NCBI GenBank assembly: GCA_027488055.1
Contig: JAIYCK010000408.1
Coordinates: 1-10,312 of the forward strand
Direction of reading: 5' to 3'
DNA: 10,312 bases
DNA from: Flavobacteriales bacterium
GTDB taxonomy: Bacteria; Bacteroidota; Bacteroidia; Flavobacteriales_D; Sanyastnellaceae
Every line of letters starts with the position of its first letter. Within the stretch, counting starts at the first letter, position 1. The notes under the pieces are model-generated. The model ran no database searches, was not told the origin of the DNA, and was given only the letters and a program-made list of their open reading frames with translations. Positions 1 through 6,869 of this stretch are shown one piece after another. The position numbers and the translations under genes are program-made.

Positions 1-1575
1 CACAGCTTTACCGTTTTGGGTGGCTATGAAATGCAATTGGCGCACACGCGAGGATATTATGCAAATTATGTCAACGCCGATGGATTGCTTAACAATAGAG
101 ATTGGTTACCATTTGTAGATCAGATCCACAATTGGATTCAATATGGCTTTGCCGATGAAGATGAAATTGCAGCCTTTGACGACGCTCAAAAAGTAGCTTT
201 GGCAGGTGGTTCAGAGCAACTCCAATTTGGTAAGCGCCTCAAATTTTTCAGTTTCTTTACACGTGTAAATTACACTTTCAAAGACAAATACTATGTACAA
301 GGAGTGGCACGTATGGACGGCAGCAGCAAGTTTGGAGCGAACAATCGCACTGGTTTCTTCCCGACGATCAGTGCAGGTTGGATCATGAGCGAAGAAAAAT
401 TCTTGAAAGGCAACAAAGTCATCAGCTTCATGAAGTTGTCAGGCGGCGTGGGTCTTGTGGGTAATTCCGATATTGCTCAAGATGCGCAATATGGCAACAC
501 AGCCATTGGTGGTATCTACGATGGTGTGTCCAGTTTGTATTTGAGTAAGCTACCCAACCCAGATCTTCGTTGGGAGCGCACCTCCACTCTGAACGCCGCA
601 TTGGAAACGGGTATATTAAAAGACCGTATCACCTTTGAGTTGAGTGTGTATCGTAAATACACCAAAGATGCCTTGATGGATGTTTCAATTCCAGCTTCAA
701 CTGGTTTTACAAGTCAAACGGTGAATGCTGCGGAGATTTTGAATCGTGGGATCGAATTATCAATCACATCGATGAACATCAGCAAACCCAACTTTACTTG
801 GAAAACAGAATTGAATATATCTCGCAACTACAATGAGTTGGTTAGCATTGGCGAGTACACTGCGGACGCCGTAAGTGGAGGCACCAATGACTCGCGTGTG
901 ATTGTTGGCAAGCCGATTGGATCATTCTATTTGATGCAATGGAGTCATGTAGATCCCGAAACTGGATTGCCCGTTTACCTCGACAAGAACGGTAACGAGA
1001 CTTCGAATTACGACAATTTCCAACGTCAATATGTAGGAGATGGATTGCCAGATGTATCAGGCGGTTTCACGAATACTTTCTTGTACAAGAATTGGGACCT
1101 TCAAATTTTTGCAACTTTCAGTTTGGGTGCCAAAATTTTTGATAGTTCAGGTAAACGTCAAATGGGTGTTGTCACAGACTGGAACATGCGCACCGATGTG
1201 TTGGATCGTTGGCAGCAGCCAGGTGATAGCGACACACAATTTGCTCGCTACACGCTGAATGAAACAACCTACGATTTACCAAGTGGTTTCCCTTGGTGGA
1301 ATACCTCATTGTTTATCTATGATGCGGATTACTTGCGTATGAAGAATATCGCATTGGGATATTCATTCAAAATGAAAAAGGAGTCTAAAATCAAGACTTT
1401 GCGCGTGGGAGCGAACGTAACCAACCTATTCACTTTGACCAATTATCCCGGCTTGGATCCAGAAATCGTTCGTGATTTTGAAAACCCTGCTGACCGCAAT
1501 TTGTCGCCCAATGTGACTTATTTGACTCCTGCACAAGAACGCAGCTATAACCTAAGTGTTTCACTTACATTCTAA
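1..1575 (+). CDS. SusC/RagA-family TonB-linked outer membrane transporter, C-terminal half (5' end outside window)
   Basis: The reading frame is open from base 1, so the gene starts upstream; 524 residues are visible. SusC-type proteins form a 22-strand outer-membrane barrel that imports oligosaccharides or peptides with TonB energy, working with a SusD lid. The visible part is barrel only and begins with HSFTVLGGYE, a phrase typical of the family. It also holds GGVGLVGNSDI, the strongly characteristic NPDLRWERTSTLNAALETG (around bases 556-612), an NRGIELSI strand, and a terminal strand ending NLSVSLTF with the C-terminal phenylalanine expected of barrel proteins. Full members are about 1000 residues, so roughly the N-terminal half (signal peptide, carboxypeptidase-like domain, TonB box, plug) is missing from view. 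A SusD gene follows after 12 bp, which confirms the assignment. The substrate cannot be inferred from the barrel. Confidence 0.97.
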   Translation, partial: HSFTVLGGYEMQLAHTRGYYANYVNADGLLNNRDWLPFVDQIHNWIQYGFADEDEIAAFDDAQKVALAGGSEQLQFGKRLKFFSFFTRVNYTFKDKYYVQGVARMDGSSKFGANNRTGFFPTISAGWIMSEEKFLKGNKVISFMKLSGGVGLVGNSDIAQDAQYGNTAIGGIYDGVSSLYLSKLPNPDLRWERTSTLNAALETGILKDRITFELSVYRKYTKDALMDVSIPASTGFTSQTVNAAEILNRGIELSITSMNISKPNFTWKTELNISRNYNELVSIGEYTADAVSGGTNDSRVIVGKPIGSFYLMQWSHVDPETGLPVYLDKNGNETSNYDNFQRQYVGDGLPDVSGGFTNTFLYKNWDLQIFATFSLGAKIFDSSGKRQMGVVTDWNMRTDVLDRWQQPGDSDTQFARYTLNETTYDLPSGFPWWNTSLFIYDADYLRMKNIALGYSFKMKKESKIKTLRVGANVTNLFTLTNYPGLDPEIVRDFENPADRNLSPNVTYLTPAQERSYNLSVSLTF

Positions 1576-1587
1576 TCCACGATTCCT

Positions 1588-2988
1588 ATGAAATTGAGAT
1601 ATATCACCCTTGCAATCTTAAGCACATTCGCAGTAAGTTCTTGCAGCAAATTTTTGGATACCAAGTCCGATGGTCAACTGGAAACGTTGGATGAATTCAT
1701 CACTACCGATGCAGATGCCAAATTAGTATTGAATGGTGCCTACGATGTGATGGGCAACGTATTTGACGGCGACATTCAGAGCATGGCGGAATTGATCAGC
1801 AGCAACGCTGGTCGTCCTAATAGCGATGACTGGCGCGCAGTATGGTCACGTGAAACCACCTTTTTCAATGGCACCATCAACGGACATTATACAGATGTCT
1901 ACCGAATAATCAATCGTGCCAACTTGGTGTTGGAATACATCGATCGTCAAACTGAGACACCTGATCTTATGCAAATGAAAGCCGAAGCGCATTTCTTGCG
2001 AGGTTTGGCACACTTTGCAGTGCTGAAAGTGTACGCACAACCATGGGGATTTACCAGCAACAATTCACACGCTGGTATTGTCCTTCGCGACACACCTTCT
2101 TCTGAACCGAAGGGTCGTTCGACTGTCGCCGAATGTTACAGTTATATTCAAGGTGATTTGTTCTATGCCTATAGTAACTTACCTGCGACAAACGGGATTT
2201 ATGCTACCAAATATGCGGCTGCTGCATCACTTGCATACACTTATTACATGCAGAACAATTATCAGAAAGTGGTGGACTACACTACTGAGATCATTGAGTC
2301 TGGACTGTTCAGTCTGGCGCCTGATGTGGATGTATTCTATGCCATGAACGATTCTAATATGATCTATAATACCCCTGAAGGAATCTTTTTTGCGCATTCG
2401 AACGCTGACTTGAGCGATGCACGCAACGATGGTTTCAGAAACAGTTACATGCCAGGTACGTCCCCAACTGTATTTAGCATGTCCACTGAGTTCTTGCAAT
2501 TCATGCAATTCAATGCTGTTGACAAACGATACCAAGTATTGGTTCAGGACAACGCTAATACTGGTCAAATACAAAGCCTTCGATTTGGTAAAAGCAATCA
2601 GAACAATCCATTTTTCAGTGTACCTATTTCGCGCTTGACCGTGATGATGTTGATTCGCGCTGAGGCATACGCCAACCTCAATTCCAATTTAGATGTGGCC
2701 ATTGCCGATATCAATGCATTGCGTGATCGTGCTTTTCCAGACACGCCTTTTCACGTAGCTGATGGCACTGCGGGTGCAGATCTGATTGCCATCATCCAAG
2801 AAGAGTTTCGCAAAGAGACCTTCTGCGAAGGATATTGGATCGATGTAGAGCGACGCAATGGAGTTTTGGGAGCACCCGTTTTAATACGCGATGCCCCTTG
2901 GAATTGTCCTGGTATGGCCATTCAGTTTCCCAACAGCGAGGGCACCGGCGCTGACTTTGTATTCAATCCTGAAGGAGGCTGCAACTAA
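1588..2988 (+). CDS. SusD/RagB-family nutrient-binding outer membrane lipoprotein
   Basis: SusD proteins are alpha-helical, TPR-like surface lipoproteins that cap the SusC barrel and capture the ligand. The 466-residue product opens with a lipoprotein signal whose lipobox is VSSC (Cys19), followed by SKFLD, a phrase common at SusD N-termini. Family landmarks follow in order: the N-terminal helix core KAEAHFLRGLAHFAVLKVYA (131-150), a TPR-like stretch beginning YATKYAAAASLAYTYY (205-220), PISRLTVMMLIRAEAYANL (346-364) with DINALRDRA (374-382), and the C-terminal signature EEFRKETFCEGYWIDVERR (405-423). It is somewhat shorter than many SusD proteins (usually about 500-600). The ATG lies 12 bp after the SusC stop with no Shine-Dalgarno sequence, as is usual in Bacteroidota, and it places the signal peptide correctly. 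Family assignment is firm; the ligand is unknown. Confidence 0.97.
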   Translation: MKLRYITLAILSTFAVSSCSKFLDTKSDGQLETLDEFITTDADAKLVLNGAYDVMGNVFDGDIQSMAELISSNAGRPNSDDWRAVWSRETTFFNGTINGHYTDVYRIINRANLVLEYIDRQTETPDLMQMKAEAHFLRGLAHFAVLKVYAQPWGFTSNNSHAGIVLRDTPSSEPKGRSTVAECYSYIQGDLFYAYSNLPATNGIYATKYAAAASLAYTYYMQNNYQKVVDYTTEIIESGLFSLAPDVDVFYAMNDSNMIYNTPEGIFFAHSNADLSDARNDGFRNSYMPGTSPTVFSMSTEFLQFMQFNAVDKRYQVLVQDNANTGQIQSLRFGKSNQNNPFFSVPISRLTVMMLIRAEAYANLNSNLDVAIADINALRDRAFPDTPFHVADGTAGADLIAIIQEEFRKETFCEGYWIDVERRNGVLGAPVLIRDAPWNCPGMAIQFPNSEGTGADFVFNPEGGCN

Positions 2989-3017
2989 TTATTTCAAATT
3001 GCTTAACAACTCATAAC

Positions 3018-3512
3018 ATGAAAAAATATATGTATATCCTTGCAAGCTTCACACTGTTGGTGTGTAGTTGCAAACCAGAACTCAAAGGTGAATTGGGAGA
3101 GTCGACCGACAAAGTTGCAGCGATGAATGGCAACTGGGAAGTTTCTGCCTTCAAACAACGCGATGAAAATAATCCCATCAAAGAAGTTAGAGACCTCAGT
3201 GAGTTTTACATTGTAGACGGTCAAACGCCAACTCAATTGACCTTTAATTCCAGTGATCGCAGTTATACTGTGGTCCCCGGTCCTGGTAAGAATTACTTTG
3301 GCGAAGGAGGCACTTGGCGCTTTGACGACGACTTTGCGCCGAGTGAAATCGTACTTGAAACCGCCACAGATACCTTTAGCTTGGCCATGGGTACTATGCC
3401 ACGGGATTTTGACCCTACGTTGTCTTTCGAGCTTCCGCGCTACTGCACCGATGCTTCAGGCAATCGCACCCCTACCGTTACATACATCATCAATATTTCA
3501 CGCGTCAACTAA
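3018..3512 (+). CDS. Small lipoprotein, lipocalin-like (DUF5004-like)
   Basis: The 164-residue product has a short basic and hydrophobic signal ending in LLVCSC, with Cys18 as the probable lipidated residue. The lipobox VCSC is slightly off consensus at -2, and Cys16 is a less likely alternative. After a short linker, MNGNWEVSAFKQRDENN (36-52) looks like the first strand of lipocalin-like domains, in which a Gly-x-Trp starts the barrel. Alternating short strands follow: PTQLTFNSSDRSYTVVPG, GTWRFDDDF, EIVLETATDTFSLAMG and a final TVTYIINISRV. This matches what I recall of DUF5004 proteins encoded beside SusC/SusD pairs, but the family name is from memory. It sits 29 bp after susD, and its stop overlaps the next start (TAATG), so it is part of the operon. 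It is likely a surface or periplasmic accessory of the uptake system; no catalytic motif is visible. Confidence 0.78.
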   Translation: MKKYMYILASFTLLVCSCKPELKGELGESTDKVAAMNGNWEVSAFKQRDENNPIKEVRDLSEFYIVDGQTPTQLTFNSSDRSYTVVPGPGKNYFGEGGTWRFDDDFAPSEIVLETATDTFSLAMGTMPRDFDPTLSFELPRYCTDASGNRTPTVTYIINISRVN

Positions 3513-4360
3513 TGAAAACAAATACAACCTTTCTCACCATTCTCTTGTGCTGCATGGCGCACATGAGCTTTGCACAGGCTGCTTTCGTATTGCCGTCTCC
3601 CACTCCATCCGATGAACCAATCACATTGTATATCGATGTGAACCAAACAAACGGAGGATTGAAGCAGATGCTCCTCGCTCATCCTGAAATTCAAGACGAG
3701 GTCTACATTTGGTCATGGATGCCATCGGAACCCATTGGCGGCAATGGATCATGGGGTGATAGCAATGAAGAACGCAAACTGGTCAATGAAGGCAACTTGG
3801 TGTATTCTTGGACCTTCGTGCCTACCGAGGCGTATGGCGTTGACGGTCCCACTTTTTTTGCCAATGGTATTAGCTGCCTTGCAAAGTTGAACAACGGCAA
3901 TGACTTTCCTGATGACGGTGTGGGTGAAGCTAAAACGGAAGACTTGAAAGTGTCGATCATCCCAAAATTGTGTGATGCGAAATTTTGTAATTTCCCTTTG
4001 CTTGGCAAACAAGCGGACTTCCTCAGCATCACCTATGACAACAACCAGGAGTTGAACCCCAATTTGCAAAATCTCGGTGCAGATGAGTGCTATTTGTTTC
4101 TCACTGCATACTTCGATGAGTTTGGATTTTCCTTTGCGAATTATGCCACTCAGGTGGTAACCACCACCTTGCCTGAAATGAAGTTGAAGCCCGTTACAGG
4201 CAGCCCTGGTTTTTTCCGCATCACCATTATACCTGAAGAGTTGTTCCCCAATGCACCAGGCCCTATAGTTTCACTGAAGTACATGGTGCTCAAGCCTGGC
4301 TATACCGTGAGTGGTATTCCTGTTTTGGAAACGTACACATTCATATCTTGTACAGACTGA
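3512..4360 (+). CDS. Secreted protein of the SusCD operon with two tandem beta-rich modules, function unknown
   Basis: The 282-residue product begins with a signal peptide that probably ends SFAQ (residue 22), giving a soluble or surface-retained mature protein of about 260 residues. It appears to contain two related modules. Module 1 (about 36-130) runs ITLYIDVNQ, VYIWSW, GNLVYSWTFVPTEAYG, then FFANGISCLAKLNNG. Module 2 (about 170-265) runs LSITYDNNQE, CYLFLTAYF, GFFRITIIPEELFP, then VSLKYMVLKPG. The same order of elements suggests duplication of a beta-sandwich of the E-set or carbohydrate-binding kind, like SusE/SusF modules, but I do not recognise a named family. Cysteines at 122, 154, 159, 193 and 280 could form disulfides outside the cytoplasm. 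There is no T9SS C-terminal domain and no lipobox. Its start overlaps the preceding stop by one base, and the operon terminator lies 27 bp beyond its stop. A ligand-binding accessory role is inference from context. Confidence 0.85.
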   Translation: MKTNTTFLTILLCCMAHMSFAQAAFVLPSPTPSDEPITLYIDVNQTNGGLKQMLLAHPEIQDEVYIWSWMPSEPIGGNGSWGDSNEERKLVNEGNLVYSWTFVPTEAYGVDGPTFFANGISCLAKLNNGNDFPDDGVGEAKTEDLKVSIIPKLCDAKFCNFPLLGKQADFLSITYDNNQELNPNLQNLGADECYLFLTAYFDEFGFSFANYATQVVTTTLPEMKLKPVTGSPGFFRITIIPEELFPNAPGPIVSLKYMVLKPGYTVSGIPVLETYTFISCTD

Positions 4361-4387
4361 GATTGACTTAGGTCACACATTATTTGA

Positions 4388-4417
4388 AACCGCTTTCATT
4401 TGAAGGCGGTTTTTTTT
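4388..4417 (+). terminator. Intrinsic terminator of the SusCD operon
   Basis: The arms AACCGCTTTC (4388-4397) and GAAGGCGGTT (4402-4411) pair over 10 bp with one G-T wobble around an ATTT loop. An uninterrupted run of T ends at 4417. It lies 27 bp after the stop of the last operon gene and has no comparable T run for the opposite strand, so it serves plus-strand transcripts. Confidence 0.93.
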
Positions 4418-4590
4418 ATGCATAAAATGACGCCGGTTTATGCATTGGATCTCAGTCCCATGTCATCGCGCATTTGCACTATACAATACGTCCATTTGCG
4501 CATTTCTCGAGGCGAAGGCCATGGCTTTTGATCCTTTGCTTTCAGGGCCTTCATACTTAAAAGCTACTCCCGTTTGGCTGACTATTGCAC
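4418..4590. other. Gene-free convergent junction
   Basis: I see no supportable gene here. The stretch starts within a 14-bp perfect palindrome, TTTTATGCATAAAA (4414-4427), whose TTTATGCAT half recurs at 4437-4445; the octamer GCGCATTT occurs twice (4468-4475 and 4498-4505). A minus-strand frame is open across much of the region but has no usable start codon and overlaps the rpsA terminator. The region separates two convergent transcription units. Confidence 0.6.
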
Positions 4591-4623
4591 AAAAAAAAGC
4601 CTCCCATTGCTGGAAGGCTTTTT
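4591..4623 (-). terminator. Intrinsic terminator of rpsA, nearly symmetric
   Basis: Arms 4594-4605 and 4612-4623 pair over 9 bp (AAAAAGCCT with AGGCTTTTT), then one C-A mismatch and two more GC pairs, around a six-base loop. Read on the minus strand, the hairpin is followed by eight T residues (complement of A4591-A4598) and lies 18 bp past the rpsA stop. The plus-strand side also ends in a T run, so it could stop transcription in both directions. Confidence 0.88.
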
Positions 4624-4640
4624 ATATTCAATCAGATCGA

Positions 4641-6647
4641 TTATTCTGCAGCAGGCTCGCCTTCTGAAGATTTACCATCCATTTTATCTTTCAAATTGGC
4701 AAGGACACTAAGATCACCTAGTGTGCTCTTTTCCACTTGAGCATTGACCGCTTTCACTGCGCTGCTATCGCCTGTGCTGCTTCCACCTTCATTTGGTTTC
4801 TTCGCACGAGGTTTTTTAGTCGCTTCTGAACCAGCCTCTTCTTCTTTCCAAGTACCTGTGTGGCTCACACCGATTTTGCGCATGTTCTTGTTGAACTCTA
4901 CAACGATGAAATCAGTAGTGTCTTCCACTTTCAAGTTGCTGCCATCTTCCTTTTTCAAGTTTTTGTTCAAGCAGAAGCCTTCAAGACCGTATGGCAATGC
5001 CACGATACAATGACTACCTTCCTTCTTGATGATGGTACCTTGGTGTTTAGAACCTTCAGTGAATACAGACTCGAACACATCCCATGGATTTTCTTCCACT
5101 TGTTTGTGACCAAGACTGATACGACGATTGTCTTTATCCAATTCCAATACAACCACTTCTAAATCATCGCCGATGGCGCAGAATTCAGATGGATGTTTGA
5201 TTTTCTTGCTCCAAGAAAGATCGCTGATGTGGATCAAGCCATCGATTCCTTCAGCCAATTCGCAGAACACACCGAATGTAGTGAATGCACGTACTTTCGC
5301 TTTGTGTTTGCTTTCCACTGGGAAACGTGTCTCAATACCTTCCCAAGGATCTTGAGTCAATTGCTTCATGCCCAAAGAAAGTTTGCGCTCATCCTTATCA
5401 ACTGCAAGGATTAAGCATTCAACTTCCTGACCTACTTTCAAGAAATCTTGAGCTGAACGCAAGTGCGTGCTCCAAGACATTTCGCTTACGTGGATCAAAC
5501 CTTCCACACCTGCTGCGATTTCAACGAAAGCACCGTAATCAGCCAACATCACCACTTTACCCATGATTTTGTTACCAATTTCCAATTGACTTTCGATGGC
5601 CTCCCATGGGTGCGCAGACAATTGCTTCATACCAAGAGCGATACGTTTCTTGTCATCATCGAAATCAAGGATAACGACGTTGATTTTCGCATCAAGCTGC
5701 ACGATTTCTTCTGGGTGATTCACGCGGCCCCAAGACAAGTCTGTGATGTGAATCAAACCATCTACACCACCAAGGTCTACGAATACACCATAGGTTGTGA
5801 TGTTTTTGACAACACCTTCCAAAACTTGACCTTTTTCCAAACCGGCCATGATCACTTTCTTTTGCTCTTCCAATTCAGCTTCGATAAGCGCTTTGTGTGA
5901 TACAACTACGTTTTTGAATTCGCTGTTGATCTTCACAACTTTAAGCTCCATCACTTTGCCTACGTATTGATCGTAGTCGCGGATTGGTTTCACATCGATT
6001 TGAGAACCTGGCAAGAATGCTTCGATACCAAATACGTCAACGATCAAACCACCTTTCGTGCGGCATTTCACGTCACCTTTGATGATCTCACCAGTTTCCA
6101 AAGCTTTATTCACATTGCCCCATGCGCTAAACATGCGAGCTGTCTTGTGAGAAACAGCCAATTGGCCGTTTTTGTCTTCTTGTTGTTCCACATACACTGG
6201 TACTACATCACCTACTTTAAGGTCTGGATTGTAGCGGAATTCAGTCACTGCTACAACACCTTCAGATTTGAATCCGATGTTGATGACTACTTCCTTCTTG
6301 TTCAAAGAAACCACTGTACCGTTTACTACTTCCTTCTCAGCGATAACGCTCAAAGTATCGTCGTACACTTTGTCGAGCTTTTTACGCTCATCTTCTGAAT
6401 AACCGCCAATTGCTTCGTAGGCGTCCCAATTGAAGTCGCCATTGCTATCGAGATACAATTCGTCGTCAGCAGTACTGAACAAATCCAAAGGCTCTTCAGC
6501 CTCGATTTCTTCGGCAACTACTTCAGCAATTGCTTCAGTTGTTTCCACTTCGGTCGCTGCTGCTTCAGCACCTTCCAATGCGGTGTTTTCAACGATTGGA
6601 TCGTTTACTTCGGCTTCTTCAGCCTTAACTCTTTTTGATTCTGCCAT
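4641..6647 (-). CDS. rpsA: 30S ribosomal protein S1
   Basis: S1 binds mRNA on the small ribosomal subunit and helps load messages with weak or absent Shine-Dalgarno sequences. The 668-residue product contains six S1 (OB-fold) domains at about 104-168, 187-252, 273-342, 358-428, 445-515 and 532-597. The middle repeats carry textbook motifs: TTYGVFVDLGGVDGLIHITDLSW (285-306), then ADYGAFVEIAAGVEGLIHVSEMSW (369-392) and TTFGVFCELAEGIDGLIHISDLSW (456-479), with LGMKQL or LGHKQV closing strands. The domain 6 core is more divergent. The first 60 residues are an acidic Glu/Ala-rich extension, and the last 65 are a Lys/Ser/Gly-rich tail ending with a TLGDLSVLANLKDKMDG segment. The ATG at 6645-6647 has no Shine-Dalgarno sequence. 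The gene stands alone, with its own promoter box, a structured leader and a terminator. Identification is firm. Confidence 0.98.
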   Translation of the reverse strand: MAESKRVKAEEAEVNDPIVENTALEGAEAAATEVETTEAIAEVVAEEIEAEEPLDLFSTADDELYLDSNGDFNWDAYEAIGGYSEDERKKLDKVYDDTLSVIAEKEVVNGTVVSLNKKEVVINIGFKSEGVVAVTEFRYNPDLKVGDVVPVYVEQQEDKNGQLAVSHKTARMFSAWGNVNKALETGEIIKGDVKCRTKGGLIVDVFGIEAFLPGSQIDVKPIRDYDQYVGKVMELKVVKINSEFKNVVVSHKALIEAELEEQKKVIMAGLEKGQVLEGVVKNITTYGVFVDLGGVDGLIHITDLSWGRVNHPEEIVQLDAKINVVILDFDDDKKRIALGMKQLSAHPWEAIESQLEIGNKIMGKVVMLADYGAFVEIAAGVEGLIHVSEMSWSTHLRSAQDFLKVGQEVECLILAVDKDERKLSLGMKQLTQDPWEGIETRFPVESKHKAKVRAFTTFGVFCELAEGIDGLIHISDLSWSKKIKHPSEFCAIGDDLEVVVLELDKDNRRISLGHKQVEENPWDVFESVFTEGSKHQGTIIKKEGSHCIVALPYGLEGFCLNKNLKKEDGSNLKVEDTTDFIVVEFNKNMRKIGVSHTGTWKEEEAGSEATKKPRAKKPNEGGSSTGDSSAVKAVNAQVEKSTLGDLSVLANLKDKMDGKSSEGEPAAE

Positions 6648-6676
6648 GATCGGCTTGCATTTGTATTGCCCTGCTC

Positions 6677-6698
6677 ATGCGAAACATGCTTTTCGCAT
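6677..6698 (-). repeat. Perfect inverted repeat (hairpin) in the rpsA leader
   Basis: The arms ATGCGAAA and TTTCGCAT are exact complements over 8 bp with a six-base loop, CATGCT on the plus strand. No T run follows in the direction of rpsA transcription, so this is not a terminator. It lies 29 nt before the rpsA start codon and could act as an RNA hairpin or as a DNA operator. Confidence 0.75.
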
Positions 6699-6789
6699 AA
6701 CTACATTAACACAAGACAAGAATTTTTAAATTGTATTTTGGATACTTGGTTACACATTCAATGTAGGAAACCTGTAATTCAAGTACTTA

Positions 6790-6805
6790 CCCCTCCAATG
6801 AGGGG
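6790..6805 (-). repeat. GC-rich hairpin at the predicted 5' end of rpsA mRNA
   Basis: In the transcript sense the sequence reads CCCCTC-ATTG-GAGGGG, a perfect 6-bp stem with a four-base loop. It starts three bases after the TATATTTG promoter box, so it would form the very 5' end of the message if transcription begins at 6805. A start two or three bases later would remove part of the stem. Confidence 0.65.
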
Positions 6806-6808
6806 GCG

Positions 6809-6816
6809 CAAATATA
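6809..6816 (-). promoter_or_regulatory. rpsA promoter, -7 box TATATTTG
   Basis: The minus strand reads TATATTTG, an exact match to the Bacteroidota primary-sigma -7 consensus TAnnTTTG. I found no good TTTG -33 element at the usual spacing. The position implies transcription starting at about 6802-6806. The box lies only some 55 bp beyond the stop of the lectin gene, which is read in the same direction. Confidence 0.72.
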
Positions 6817-6869
6817 CAACGATTTTTGGAGAATATTTACAGTGAAAACAAAAATTATAAGACTAAAAA

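Larger units (their letters stand above)
6648..6806 (-). promoter_or_regulatory. Long structured 5' leader of rpsA
   Basis: Between the predicted transcription start (about 6802-6806) and the rpsA ATG lie roughly 155 nt. On the minus strand the leader begins with a GC-rich hairpin (6790-6805), holds a second perfect 8-bp hairpin (6677-6698) about 30 nt before the start codon, and contains two tiny overlapping reading frames. S1 synthesis is autoregulated through its leader in Escherichia coli; a similar role here is inference. Confidence 0.5.

Noticed and set aside
2227..2574. Minus-strand 115-residue frame inside susD
   Set aside because: It lies entirely within a firm SusD coding region, and its translation has no family-like features.
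4470..4620. Minus-strand open frame containing VAFKYEGPESKGSKAMAFASRN, looking protein-like
   Set aside because: It has no in-frame start codon before the rpsA terminator, overlaps that hairpin, and ends after about 40 residues. It could be a decayed fragment, but nothing in the sequence establishes that.
4440..4667. Plus-strand 75-residue open frame in the convergent junction
   Set aside because: It runs through the rpsA terminator hairpin and into the rpsA 3' end, has no promoter box or domain-like content, and begins just after a strong terminator.
5090..5860. Repeated DNA segments resembling a direct repeat array
   Set aside because: The similarity comes from the tandem S1 domains of rpsA (repeats 3-5), not from a mobile element or CRISPR.
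5463..6398. Plus-strand open frames of 143-145 residues opposite rpsA
   Set aside because: They are antisense shadows of the S1 repeats, whose regular codon pattern leaves the opposite strand open. No start context or recognisable domain is present.
6677..6698. Hairpin considered as a terminator for the lectin transcript
   Set aside because: No T run follows it in the direction of transcription, and it lies inside the rpsA leader downstream of the rpsA promoter box.
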